From Ophiocordyceps camponoti-saundersi (nom. inval.) (taxonomy: Eukaryota; Ascomycota; Sordariomycetes; Hypocreales; Ophiocordycipitaceae), in NCBI GenBank assembly GCA_003339415.1, contig PDHQ01000021.1:240962-304961 (forward strand): a DNA stretch of 64,000 bases, in the 5' to 3' direction. This document shows, piece after piece, positions 13,157 through 23,951 of this stretch (positions are counted from its first letter, which is position 1; each line of letters starts with the position of its first letter). The position numbers and the translations under genes were made by a program. Under the pieces are notes generated by a model, which searched no databases, had not been told where the DNA came from, and saw nothing but the letters and a program-made list of their open reading frames with translations.

Positions 13157-16100
13157 AAAGGTTACTTATAATAATTACTAATATAGGAAAATAGCTAATT
13201 TAAAATTTTACTATTTTTTAAGTTTTTATATAAGGTATTAATAAGGAAGTTTAAGCTATTATTAAGCTTATAAATAAGTTTATAGCTTCGGATAATATCC
13301 TTATTATTTTAAGACTTTTATAATTATTCGATATCGGAGCTATTATTAATATATAAAAAGGTATTATTAAAATTAGTAAAATTTCTAAAAAGGATAAACT
13401 AATTATATTAAAAGGCTTAGTTATAGCTTTTACTAATTAGTAGAAAATTATACTCGCTTTTAATATATTACTTTTACTAAAAAAATTTATCGGAATACTT
13501 TTAGATTTTTCTTTATTTTTAAAAAAAGATATAAACTTAGATATAAATAGCTCTAATATTAATTATATATTTAATATAGAATTTTTAAACTAAAATATTA
13601 ATAATAACCTAAGTAAGTTACTAAACTATATTTATAAAAAGCTTATATCTTTATATTATTTTTTAAATATTTTTACTTTAACTTAGTTACTTTTTTAATT
13701 TATTATATACCTTAACTAATAAGGAGAGATAATATTAATATTAAAGCTAAGTTTTAAAATTATTTTATATTAGCTTTATTTTACTTTAAATAGCTATTAC
13801 CTAAGCTTCTTATAATTAAGGGAGTAATAGCTAGCTTAAAAATTACCTCTAATACTAAGCGATATTAAAAGCTAGATAAATAATACTAGCTAGGTCTCTA
13901 AGTAATAAAACCCCTAATATCCCTATTTTTAATATAAAGAAAAGTTTAATAATAAGATATTAACTAAACTATTAATAAAAACTTAGTTATAAAGTAATTC
14001 GATTTATATAATATTATACTTAGACCCTTAGTTCTAAGATACTTAAAAAAGGAGATTATATATATATTTTATATATATCGTAACCTTAAAAGTTAAGATA
14101 TAAGGAATATATTACTAATAAACCTCTTTTTATATTACTTAAAAATTATACTTAAGATAAAACTATAATACCGTAGTTAAAAGAGAAGATAAAATATTTT
14201 ATAGCGGTATTAAATAAAGAAAATTATTTATAAGAATATTAACTCTAGGATTTATAAGTATATAATAGTAGCTAATAATAAACTAAGCTAATAGTTAGCT
14301 AAACTTATTATAATTATTAAAAATAAATTTAATTTTTAAGCTAAGTAAAAGCTAATAATAAATTACTATAATATAAATAAAAACTTACTAAGTATTACTA
14401 TTCCCTTACTATTAGAATTTTATAACTAATTCTTAAATTTTAAGATTAGTTTATTTAATATATTTAATTTAAAATATAGCTACTAAGCTATACTTATAGC
14501 CCCTAAGCTTTATTATATTTTAGTATTTTAAATTTTAAATTTTTCTTAATTATAATTAATAAAATTTCTATAAGGAACTTAATTAGTAGCTTATAGCTTT
14601 ATTAAGATAATAAAATTAGCTTTTAAAGCTATACTTAAACTTTTACCTAAGTTATCGCTATTAATAATATTTTTAGAAAATAATTATATTATATTTTTAA
14701 ATAATTATATTAATAATATCTTTACTAAGTATATAAGCTTTAAAAAGTAATAATAGTTTATTAAGGATTATTTCTTACCGCGATTATTATAAGCTCTCCT
14801 TTAGTTAAGTTTTAAAAAAATTTTCTTAGAAATAACGAATATTTTTACTATTAGATAAGTATATTATATAGAAGGTTAGATTATAATAAAGCTTAGCTAG
14901 CTATAAAAGATTAAAAACTAGCTTATACTAATAAATTAGTAATAAGTTTAAGCTTTCTTAGGGGCTATAAGCTTATATTAAAAATAGATTACTAACTATA
15001 TAAAGCTCTCTAAACCTCTAACTAAACTTATCGAGAATATACCCTTTATTTAAAGCTTATATAAAGCCCTTTTTTTTATAATTTTAAAATTTATAGCTAA
15101 AGCTATAATAATAATATATAGCCCTAAGCTTAATAAGCTAATATAAGTTTATATTAATATATTAAAATATAGCGTAAGCTATATTATATTATAAGAAAAA
15201 GATAAAATTAAGGTATTTATTTTTTATAATTCTTTCCTATTTATAAAAACTTAGCGGAATTATAAGATATATAAAAAGGAACTTTATATTATTATTAAGT
15301 TTTGCTAATAATATAAGTATTTTTTTTATATTATTTAGCTATTAGTAATTTTTACTAATTACTTACTTTTAACTTAGTTCCTAAAAATAAAAAGATATAA
15401 GGGTATTTATATTAAGTAAGTAATAAAGCTAAGGTAGCTTAATATTATCCTTAAATATATTTTTAGAGATAGAAATATTATAATAGATAGCTTATTATAA
15501 ACTTTATTCTTATCTAATAATTATAATATTTTAGATATTATAAATTTCGGCTATTTTAACTTAGGTAAGGGCTTATAAAGATAAAAAGATAAAAAAACTA
15601 GCTTTAAGGACTTACTTAAATATTTAAAAAGTAATAAGATTAAGATACTATTAATAAATAAGTTTAGGTAAACCTTACTTAAGCTATCTTAGCTATAATA
15701 GGATATTTTTAAGTTATTATAATAATAAATAAAATAGAAGTTACCTAAGAAACTTATACTAATAATAGTTACTTTAAAATAGCTTAATATTTTTATATCT
15801 CTAGCTAGATTTACTTAAAATACCTAATATAAGAAGCTAGTTAAATAGCTAACTAAGAGAAAATTAACTAATCCTCGGGATTAGATTAAATTAATATAAG
15901 TAAAATAATAAGCTTTATCTTTTTAATAATACCTTAAGTAATATATCCTCTTATATCGCTACTTATCTAAAGATTAGTAGCGTTACTTTTTATTAGATAA
16001 AATACCTAAAATATTAAGATAAGCTTATAATAAAGTAAGATATTTTAGCTTAAAGTTAATATATAGATAACTTTTTACTTATATTTTTTAGCTAAATATA

Positions 16101-19100
16101 GCTTAAGATATTATAGCTTACGTAAAAAGCTATATTAAGTATTTATTTTTTATATTTTATATACCTAAGTTACTAAATTAACTTATTATTATTAGCGCCC
16201 TATTCTAAGTTATTAATATAGATTATATTAAGCTATTCCTTATTATTAATAATAGCGCTAAGTTTATATTAGTTATTATTAACTATTTTTTAAAGTTTAC
16301 TTAGTTAATAGCGTGCTAGATAGTAAGCGTATTAGAAACTCTAATTTAACTATAAAGCTAAATAGACTTCGTAGCCTTTACGCTTATAATTATATACTTA
16401 AACCTTAAGTTTACTTTTTTATTTAAAAAAATAGCTATTTTCCTAAAAGCTTAACGCGTTATTTATATCTTAGCCTTATCTAAGTTTTATTAAAATATTA
16501 GCCTTATTAAAATTATAAATTAAATCTTCTTATAAGTTTTAAATTAAGCTAAGCTTAAAAAATTATCTTAGTTAGATTATTTATTAAAAGTTATAAAATA
16601 GCTAAATTATAAGATAGTTTAAATACTTAGCTTCTCGCTATCTAAGATCTTATATAATATATAGTAAAATAAGTTATTACCCTTTACCTTATTTTTAGAA
16701 ATTTTTAAAGCTCTTAAAGCTAGTAAGAAAGTAAAATAGCTTATAAAAGGTTAATATACTAATTTAATTTTATATTATATTACTAAAGCCTCTAACTAAA
16801 AAGGCCTAATTAAAGCTAAGTTTAAACTAAAAGCTAAAAGCTATAAATATTATTAGGAAATAATTAAGATAGCTAAATTTAAGCTAAGTAATCTTATATA
16901 TATAGCTAAGGAAAGTAAATTTACTAAGCTATAGCTAACTTAAGTTAGCTTATTTAAGCTAAACTAATAAGTAAGAAAAGTTTTATAAATAATTCGCTAT
17001 ATAGATAATATTATAGTTAAGGATATAGTAAATTTAACTTTTTATTAAGACTTATTAAAATATTTCCTTATATAGCTTAAATACTTAAGAAGCGATAATT
17101 AGTAAATATTAGCTATATTAGCTAGCTTATAATAATTTTAAAAAGACTTACTTTTTCGCCTTACTAACTTAAACCTAAGTATTTTTCCTTTTTAGTTATT
17201 TTTTTTTTTCTTATATACCCTTTTTCTCTTATATTTACTATATTTACCTTAACTTATTTTACTATTAAGGTTTCCTCTTATTATAATATATTTAAGTAGC
17301 TTTAACTTATAATTATATACTTAGTAAATATAACTTCTTAAACGCTTATTAATATATTATTATAAATAACTAATATTATATTAAATTTTATAAATTAAAA
17401 GCTTTTTAATATACTAATATAGGATAATATAGAAATAAGCAATAATCTTACTTTTAATAGAAATCTCGTATTTATAGCTATCCCCCTTTACCTAGGCCTT
17501 AATAGCCTTATCCCCTTTATTATAAGCTTTAGAAAAAGCGATATTATAATATATAAGAGGCTTTAAAATTTATATTAGCTACTTAAAAGCTTAAGATAAG
17601 TTACTAATAAGGTAATAAATAGAAAAATAGTTTATAAACGCCTTAAAGTATAGCCTAACTTATAAATAATACTTAATTATTTAAATATACTTAATATTAA
17701 GGACCCTATTTAGTTAAAAATTAAACTTATAATTATTACTTTTTTTATTAAAGCTAAGGTAGCTTTTAAGTAAGCTAAATATTATTTAGTTAAAAATTAC
17801 TTATTAAAATAAATATAATTTTTATATTTAATTTTTATAAAATTATCGAAAGCTATTATTATAATAATAAGTAATATTTTATATAATTAAGCTATAATAA
17901 GATAGTAAATTATATAGCTTATAATAAAATCTATATAATAGCTTTAAAAATTTACCTAGCTTAAGGTAAAAATAAAAAAAATATAAAAAATTAAAAATAT
18001 TATAATAACTTAATATTTTTTAATATTCCCTCTTATACTTATATACTTAATTTAAATATTTAATATTATTATTAATTTTCTTAATATAAATATTATTAAT
18101 TTATTAACTAATTTTCCTAAATTAGTATCTAAGCTAGGATATTTTAAGCGATTAGAAATTATAGCTAAGAATATATTTCTAAAAAACCTTAAGTATCTTT
18201 ATTAGTTTATTTTAAAAATAATATATTAATAAATATTTTACTAAATTAATAAATAGAATAAGTTTATATCTTAATTTTTATATATTATAAAAGAAAAACT
18301 AATAATAATTTAGCCTTTTAAGGGAAAGCTTTCCGGGAAAAAGCTTAAAAAATACTTAGCGCTAAAATAGCTAATAATAGCTTAAAAATAATTACCGTTA
18401 CTAAGCCTTATTACTTAAATACTAACTTTAAGTTTTATTTTAAAGAAAATATATATTATAACTTAAGTATTATATTTTAAGCTTATAGCTTAAAATAAAC
18501 TTAATTTATAACTTATAATATAGATAACTTTCTAAGCTATTTTTTAGCTTACGATTTCTAATTTAGTAAACTTTACTATTACTAAGCCTCTTATTATAAT
18601 AAAAAACTAAGTAAAGAAAAGATATAAAAGATAGGCACCTATACTAAAAAATATCGATTTAAGTAACTATTTTATTAAATCCTTATTTAAAAATTTATTT
18701 AGCTAAATATAATTAAATTTAAAGCGGATTATAACTTATATTTATAAATTATTAGCTTACGCTTAAGAGATATTTAATATAATTAATAACTTAAGTTTTC
18801 CTATATAAGCTCCTAATAGATTAAAAATTATAAAAAATAAGATAGATATGCTAATTATATTAACTAAAGATAATTTAAACTACTTAACGCTCTTAGAAGC
18901 GAATATAATAATAATAAATAATAAAGTAAATATTAAGTATAGTAAAATTAAGGTAAGCTTTAATAAAATTTAGTTAAAAGTAAAGGGATTATTATTTAAA
19001 GCTTAATTTATATATATTTTTTCCTTTTTCTTTTCTTTTTATTATTCTCTTTTTTTTTCCTTAATTTTAGAAAAAAATAAATATTTTAAATTATTTTTAT

Positions 19101-19113
19101 ATAGTAGTAAATA

Positions 19114-19317
19114 TAATAATAGGTATAGGTTATATAACCTAACTTAGTTAGATAGATATAATACTTATACCTTAAGTATAGATAGATAGCTTAGAGCCTT
19201 CTTAGAATATATATAATATACTAGCTTTACTTCCTATATAGGGGACCTTTTCTTTTGCTTATTTTAGTAGCTATATAAGGCTATCCTTAGCAGTCAGGTA
19301 ACAGAGCTGCTTATCTA
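19114..19317 (+). repeat. 3' LTR of the outer retrotransposon
   Basis: 204 bp partner of 3160-3363. Its last about 40 bases (CAGTCAGGTAACAGAGCTGC) are unmutated, while the matching part of the 5' LTR is fully RIP-converted. The duplication TAGA follows at 19318-19321. Confidence 0.85.
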
Positions 19318-19321
19318 TAGA

Positions 19322-20849
19322 TATACGAATAGGTAGGTAGTTAGTCAGGTATATGCATGATAGAAATAATACTACAGCCCTATAGGGGTTTGCGACTCTT
19401 GTGGTGATCTAAACTTCTAGTCTGCGAGAGCTGAACTTGGTCTCTTCTCCATCTCAGGGCAAGGGGCGCCCGGGGAGACGGAACGGAGGCCCGTCCTACG
19501 GAAAACGTGCACTAGCCGGGCATTGAACGGCCTCGGGATACGGATATAGGTACATCCGTACCTGGATATGCAGAGGAAAGGGAAAGTGAGGATAGCTTTC
19601 GAAGGGGAACAGAGTCTGCTCTGGAGTATCCGTAGGGAGAGAGGGGGATATATCATATACATACATACATAAATAGGTTGTTGCCTCACAAGATGTGTTT
19701 GGCCTTACCTAGTCCGTAATGCCTACCTACTCACACCTAGACAGGTAGGTAGGTAGGCGGCAGAGCCGGTCTCAACGAAACTGTAGAAGGTGGTTTTTTC
19801 TCTCAAGGTTGTGAGTGTATTTTGCAGCGGGAGAAAAGGCGGGAGTGTATTGGGAAGAAGAAAGGAAAAGGCCGGTATATCTTCGCGGAAGAAGAGAATG
19901 TGCGGCTTCAGTTGTCCGGGAGTTGTAGGAATCGAACGTTGCAACCACTCTACCTGTAACCGTATCATGTATGAGGCAAGAGTATGTATGTAGGAATGTA
20001 TGTATTGTATGTGGGTGTATGTCTGTAGGGTCATTGACATCTTCCTTCTCGGATCCCCCTCGACTTGTTCCATGACAAAGACGCTTATTCGAACGGATGA
20101 CATCACTCATCAAGCGAATGATGAGTGATGTCATCCAGAGCTGTTGACAGCCTCTGCTTCAAAGGTGGATGACCTGCTCTCCGCAACACTCGGACCCGGG
20201 ACTAGGAATAACACGACTCCCTCACAATCAACGCCGTGGCCAAGTTCCGGCGTACACGGCTCATAGTTGCATAAGATCGTGTATGACCGGCTTGGTTGGA
20301 ACTTTAGAAGGCACGGAAAGTTACCTGTTTCTTCATCCCGACTACTCGAAGAGCCAAGACCACGCCCGTCTTTGACCCGGGACAGTTACAGACGTACGTG
20401 CATATGCACACATGCAGATAGAATTTCTCCTCTCTCACCTCTTCTCTTTCACCTCAAAGACTTTTGCTTAGCTGCTGTAGTCACTCTCTCTATACAAACC
20501 TAACTCGAGCATTCACGAACCAAGAGTGTACATACATACCTGGGTATGCAGGTAGGCAGGTTTTCATGTATGTAGGTATGTAGGTAGAGCGTATGAAACG
20601 ATGGGTAGACTGTCGTTTTTCAGAGTTCAACATGCACATCCTTGCCTTCACATCCGTGAGAAGTAGGCATGATACATGCGTACGATTTTCAGACTGAGTC
20701 AAGATATCCGGAACATCCGCTTTCTAGACCTGAAAGACATCTCCGCATAACGCGACGCAAAGTGGTAGAAACCGAAGAAGCGGATGCAACAAAAGCAAGC
20801 GACATGTGACGACAGCATCAATGACATTGGCAAGACGCCATCGGCAGAC
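19322..20849. other. Gene-free interval right of the retrotransposon
   Basis: Normal base composition returns immediately after the LTR. Only short spurious reading frames are present. Features are CATA/GTAG microsatellites (about 19655-19675, 19740-19756, 20520-20585) and one perfect 18 bp inverted repeat at 20095-20136. Confidence 0.6.
20095..20136. repeat. Perfect 18 bp inverted repeat with 6 nt loop
   Basis: The left arm GGATGACATCACTCATCA is the exact reverse complement of the right arm. The loop is AGCGAA. The arms contain TGACATCA/TGATGTCA, which resemble CRE/AP-1-type half sites. No T-tract follows. Function unknown. Confidence 0.7.
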
Positions 20850-21470
20850 TCAAGCAGACTTTGGCCGTCTCTTCGGCTTGTCCGGGCCAAAGACGCCTAG
20901 GAAATAGGCGGAGCGCATGCCGAAGAGGAAAACCTGGAGAAAACATGTGAGCATAGTATTTACTTTCGAGCTATGCACAAGTCACTCACCGTCGCGGCAA
21001 TGTTGCCCCAGGCCATGGCATTCCACTCCAACGGCCTGGCCAGCAGGTCGAGGCCCAGGGCACGGCAGCTAAAGATGACGTGGCCAATGTCGCCGAGCCA
21101 TAGGGCAAAGAGATATCTACGGACGACGCTGAGTTCCGATGTTGTGTAGAGGACGGCGACGCCAACGAGGCTCATGAGCAGATACAAGTTGCCCAGCTGC
21201 AGAGCCAAGACGACGGCATTTGGTGACATGGACGACGAGGCAGCTGGAGGTACCTGTTCGGCGGCGAACCACATGGGGTCGCGGACGGCGCCGAGAAAGC
21301 CTGCCAGGCTGACCCGTAGAATTAGCTATCGTGATGCAGGCGATTATAGGAGAGGGGAACTATAGGAAGGGTGGGACACGTGGGAAGGGGGAGAAGCGAG
21401 GGGTGGGAATGGGGGGGGGGGGGGGGGGGGGGGCCGGGGGGGGGGGGGGGGGAGGGGGGGGGAAGAGGGC

Positions 21471-21554
<84 letters not shown>

Positions 21555-21624
21555 CGTCTCACAGCGATAAGGGTTCAAGAACAGTGAAGACGACCCGCGG
21601 GATGGGCGGCAGGGACGCGGCCAT
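20850..21624 (-). CDS. Small DUF7704-like integral membrane protein
   Basis: Three exons (21624-21563, 21308-20990, 20933-20850) join in phase to 154 residues. The protein opens MAASLPPIPRVVFTVLEPLS, runs through a membrane segment around LLMSLVGVAVLY, carries the central FALWLGDIGHV and NAMAWGNIAATVFLFG segments, and ends with a basic tail KPKRRPKSA. About four hydrophobic segments are visible. EPLS near the N-terminus, LGDIGHV and WNAMAWGN are typical of the fungal DUF7704 family as I know it, for which I know no function. Intron 1 (254 bp, donor GTGAGA, acceptor GGTCAG) contains the long poly-G/poly-C tract at 21411-21554. Intron 2 (20934-20989) has a GTGAGT donor. Confidence 0.75.
21411..21554. 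repeat. Poly-G tract (82 bp uninterrupted run) inside an intron
   Basis: G-only except for a few interruptions. The longest unbroken run is 21473-21554. It lies within intron 1 of the minus-strand membrane protein gene, where it reads as poly-C. Long apparent reading frames here are poly-Gly/poly-Pro artefacts. The length may be a sequencing or assembly artefact. Confidence 0.8.
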
Positions 21625-22502
21625 GACGCCGAGGTGGGACGATGGGACAGGGAGCCGAAAGTCGGCGTAGCATGTGCCTGGCGAAGTGTCGAGGTGGCAT
21701 CAAGCCATTGGGCCGAAGAGGGGGGGGGGAAAGGGGGGGAAGCTTGGACGATGATACGGCGAGAAGCGGAGAAAGAGAGAGGATGATGCAGAGCGGAATG
21801 GATGGAGTTGAAGTCGGAGGAGACGAAGCAGATGCAGAGGAGAAGGAAGAAAACGAAGTAGAGGAAAAAGAAGGAGTAAGGACGTGTCCGTGCGATAAGA
21901 TGTGATGCTGTTGCGCGAGGCCGAATCCGGGGGCTCCCTCTCCTCCCGACAGACCCCCGACGAGGCTAACGGCGGATCTGCATGAGGAGTCAGAAAGGAC
22001 TGAGGAGAGGTCCGAGGAGGAGTACATACCTATGTATGGACTATGGAGTGCGGATAGGAAGAGAGGAACCGCAATCGCACGTGAAGACGAGGCGACCCAC
22101 CTTAATGCGTGCAGCCGGGAGGTACCTTGGTACCTCCGCGGTGGAGTTTCACGTCCATTAGACGCACGTGCTGCAGGGAAAAAAGTAGATGCCGAGCCGA
22201 CCTTCCCTGGTAAGGCTTACTGGCAAGGCGTGCAGCCAGGCTCTCTTTCTGCATCTACTAACCCTCTCTCTCTCGGCTGGGGGCAATGCCTTGAAGGGGG
22301 GGGGAAGACAAGACGACGGTCATGTCGAAACCCATATGATAAAAGCATTTCCCTCGTGATCATGGCCTCGGGTATAAGTCCGTAGGAGGACGAGCTTCCC
22401 TCCTTTCCCCTTCCTCCCCCTTCGTCCTCCTCTTCTCGCTTCTCCTTCCCTTCACCTTCACCTTTACCCCTCAAAGGGGCTTCATCTCAACTTAAAGAAA
22501 GC
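21625..22502. promoter_or_regulatory. Divergent intergenic region between membrane protein and two-telobox gene
   Basis: About 880 bp with no gene. It holds G-runs near 21720-21740, a purine-rich stretch to 21880, and a pyrimidine-rich leader (22395-22475) just before the plus-strand start. A telomere-repeat-like octamer CTAACCCT is at 22258-22265, about 240 bp upstream of that start. Confidence 0.5.
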
Positions 22503-23951
22503 ATGGCCACTATCGAGCCCCGTCTCATACACTTGTTAAATGGGTCAACGACGCCTCAGCAGGGATATGCCGAACTGCCACCGCTCAACAACTTGCTAAC
22601 TTCGTCCGACGAACGCTCTTTAATACCGCTTGAACCGACTGCGCGTCCTCGGTTTTCCGATCCGCCCATCTTCGAAGACGCCGGCAACAATCGCAAGGAC
22701 GACGTCCGCCATGGCTTCCCCTTCTTGTTCATGCTGCCCCCGATGCAGTCTCTTGCCGATGCGGAAGTGTTTGAACCATCTCCCAAGCATGCGCCGGTGA
22801 AGCCGCTGTCCGATGAGTTCCATCCCACTCTACGCATGGACGATTTTCAGCTTCCGCAGCCCGTCAAGAAGCAAAAAACGCATGGTGAGGCGCTACCCAT
22901 GCCGGTCATGATTAAAGGCTTGGTCGAGCCGCCACCCGATGCCGCCATCTTCCCGCCCATTGCATCCTCGTCAAGCTCTCTCGGCCATCACGGATTCGGA
23001 CAGTCAAAACCGCCGAGCGGCTCTTGTTCCTTCTTCCCGGAAGAAGACTCATTGCAGTTGAAGCAGACAAGTGGCGGTCGGAAGCGCACCGTGAAGGCTC
23101 GACGCAAGTGGTCTGACGAGGAGACGGAGCAGTTACTACTGGGCGTCAAATGCCACGGTGTCGGTAAGTGGACCACCATTCTGGAAGACGACGACTTTAC
23201 CTTCAACGATCGGAGTGCTGGCGACCTCAAGGACCGCTTTCGGACGTGTTGTCCGCATGAGCAGCTGCGCCGTTTCCAACCCGGTTCGCCGTCCAAGACG
23301 GATGCCACCGACTCGAAAAACGTGGACCAGCACGGGGAGGAAGGGCAGAAAGCCACCTCTGAGGTTGGAAAGAGGAAGAGCCGGGCACACCGCAAGGACA
23401 TGCAGCAACTCGCCGCGATGGGCATTCATGGAACGTTTAAAAAGTCTGACAGACGCGAACGACGCCCCTTTACCGAAACAGACGACGCCCACATCCTCAG
23501 AGGTCTTCATGTGTACGGCCCCGCCTGGACCAAGATCCAGCGCGACTCCCGCTTCGAGTTGTCCAGCAGGCAGCCAACGGATCTACGGGACCGGATCCGC
23601 AACAAGTACTTGGATGTTTACAAGTGCATCGAAAAGGGCGCTTTGCGAATCAAGGATAGCTCCCGCGGCGGCGACGTCCTTGTGCCGCCCATCGACATGT
23701 CCATCGACAGCTTGGTCAAGCTGCTCAAGGAAACCAAGACGGCGGCGGCGGCGGCGGACACCACGTACAAGAGCTCTGACAAGGAGGTCTTGTATCCGTG
23801 GCCTAACGCGAGCACGCATATTCCACCCCCGCAAACGCTCGATTCCGCCGATTTGAGCGCGCCGCAGCCCTTTAGCAGCGAGAATGAGATTTCACGGCTA
23901 CTTCATGACAGCAAGACGCTAAATGGATCACTGCCGTTGAGGCGGCATTAA
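22503..23951 (+). CDS. TAY1: Two-telobox Myb protein, Tay1/Teb1-like telomere-repeat-binding protein
   Basis: Single exon, 482 residues, starting AGCATGG after a pyrimidine-rich leader. Two Myb/telobox domains are visible: residues about 200-250 (RRKWSDEETEQ ... GDLKDRFRTCC) and about 318-375 (RRPFTETDDAHILRGL ... TDLRDRIRNKY). Both end in the xDLKDRxR/xDLRDRxRN telobox signature used to contact TTAGGG repeats. Tandem teloboxes are the hallmark of Yarrowia Tay1 and fission-yeast Teb1, which bind duplex telomere repeats, and Teb1 also acts at histone promoters. The first 190 residues and the last 100 are low-complexity and Pro/Ser-rich. The spacer between domains is basic. Telomere binding is inferred from family. 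A mainly transcriptional role is the alternative. Confidence 0.75.
   Translation: MATIEPRLIHLLNGSTTPQQGYAELPPLNNLLTSSDERSLIPLEPTARPRFSDPPIFEDAGNNRKDDVRHGFPFLFMLPPMQSLADAEVFEPSPKHAPVKPLSDEFHPTLRMDDFQLPQPVKKQKTHGEALPMPVMIKGLVEPPPDAAIFPPIASSSSSLGHHGFGQSKPPSGSCSFFPEEDSLQLKQTSGGRKRTVKARRKWSDEETEQLLLGVKCHGVGKWTTILEDDDFTFNDRSAGDLKDRFRTCCPHEQLRRFQPGSPSKTDATDSKNVDQHGEEGQKATSEVGKRKSRAHRKDMQQLAAMGIHGTFKKSDRRERRPFTETDDAHILRGLHVYGPAWTKIQRDSRFELSSRQPTDLRDRIRNKYLDVYKCIEKGALRIKDSSRGGDVLVPPIDMSIDSLVKLLKETKTAAAAADTTYKSSDKEVLYPWPNASTHIPPPQTLDSADLSAPQPFSSENEISRLLHDSKTLNGSLPLRRH

Larger units (their letters stand above)
3160..19317 (+). mobile_element. Outer Ty3/Gypsy-type LTR retrotransposon, RIP-mutated, interrupted by a nested element
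   Basis: Two 204 bp direct LTRs (3160-3363 and 19114-19317) bound the element, and a 4 bp target-site duplication TAGA sits at 3156-3159 and 19318-19321. LTR differences are almost all C/T or G/A. Plus-strand decay products can be read through the mutations: a protease-like segment near 13.3 kb, an RNase H segment near 15.2-15.35 kb (pattern RNYxxYKKEL), and an integrase core near 16.2-16.35 kb. RNase H before integrase is the Ty3/Gypsy order. The gag part should lie at 3364-6126. Excluding the nested element the length is about 9.1 kb, long for the class, so another unrecognised insertion may be present. Stops occur every few codons and nothing is functional. Confidence 0.85.

Noticed and set aside
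19915..19960. B-box-like GTTCGATTCC on the minus strand
   Set aside because: No matching A-box or acceptor stem, and the T-stem does not pair. Probably chance or a very old fragment.
21344..21578. Long poly-Pro and poly-Gly frames in several registers
   Set aside because: They are translations of the poly-G/poly-C tract, which lies inside an intron supported by phase-consistent flanking exons.
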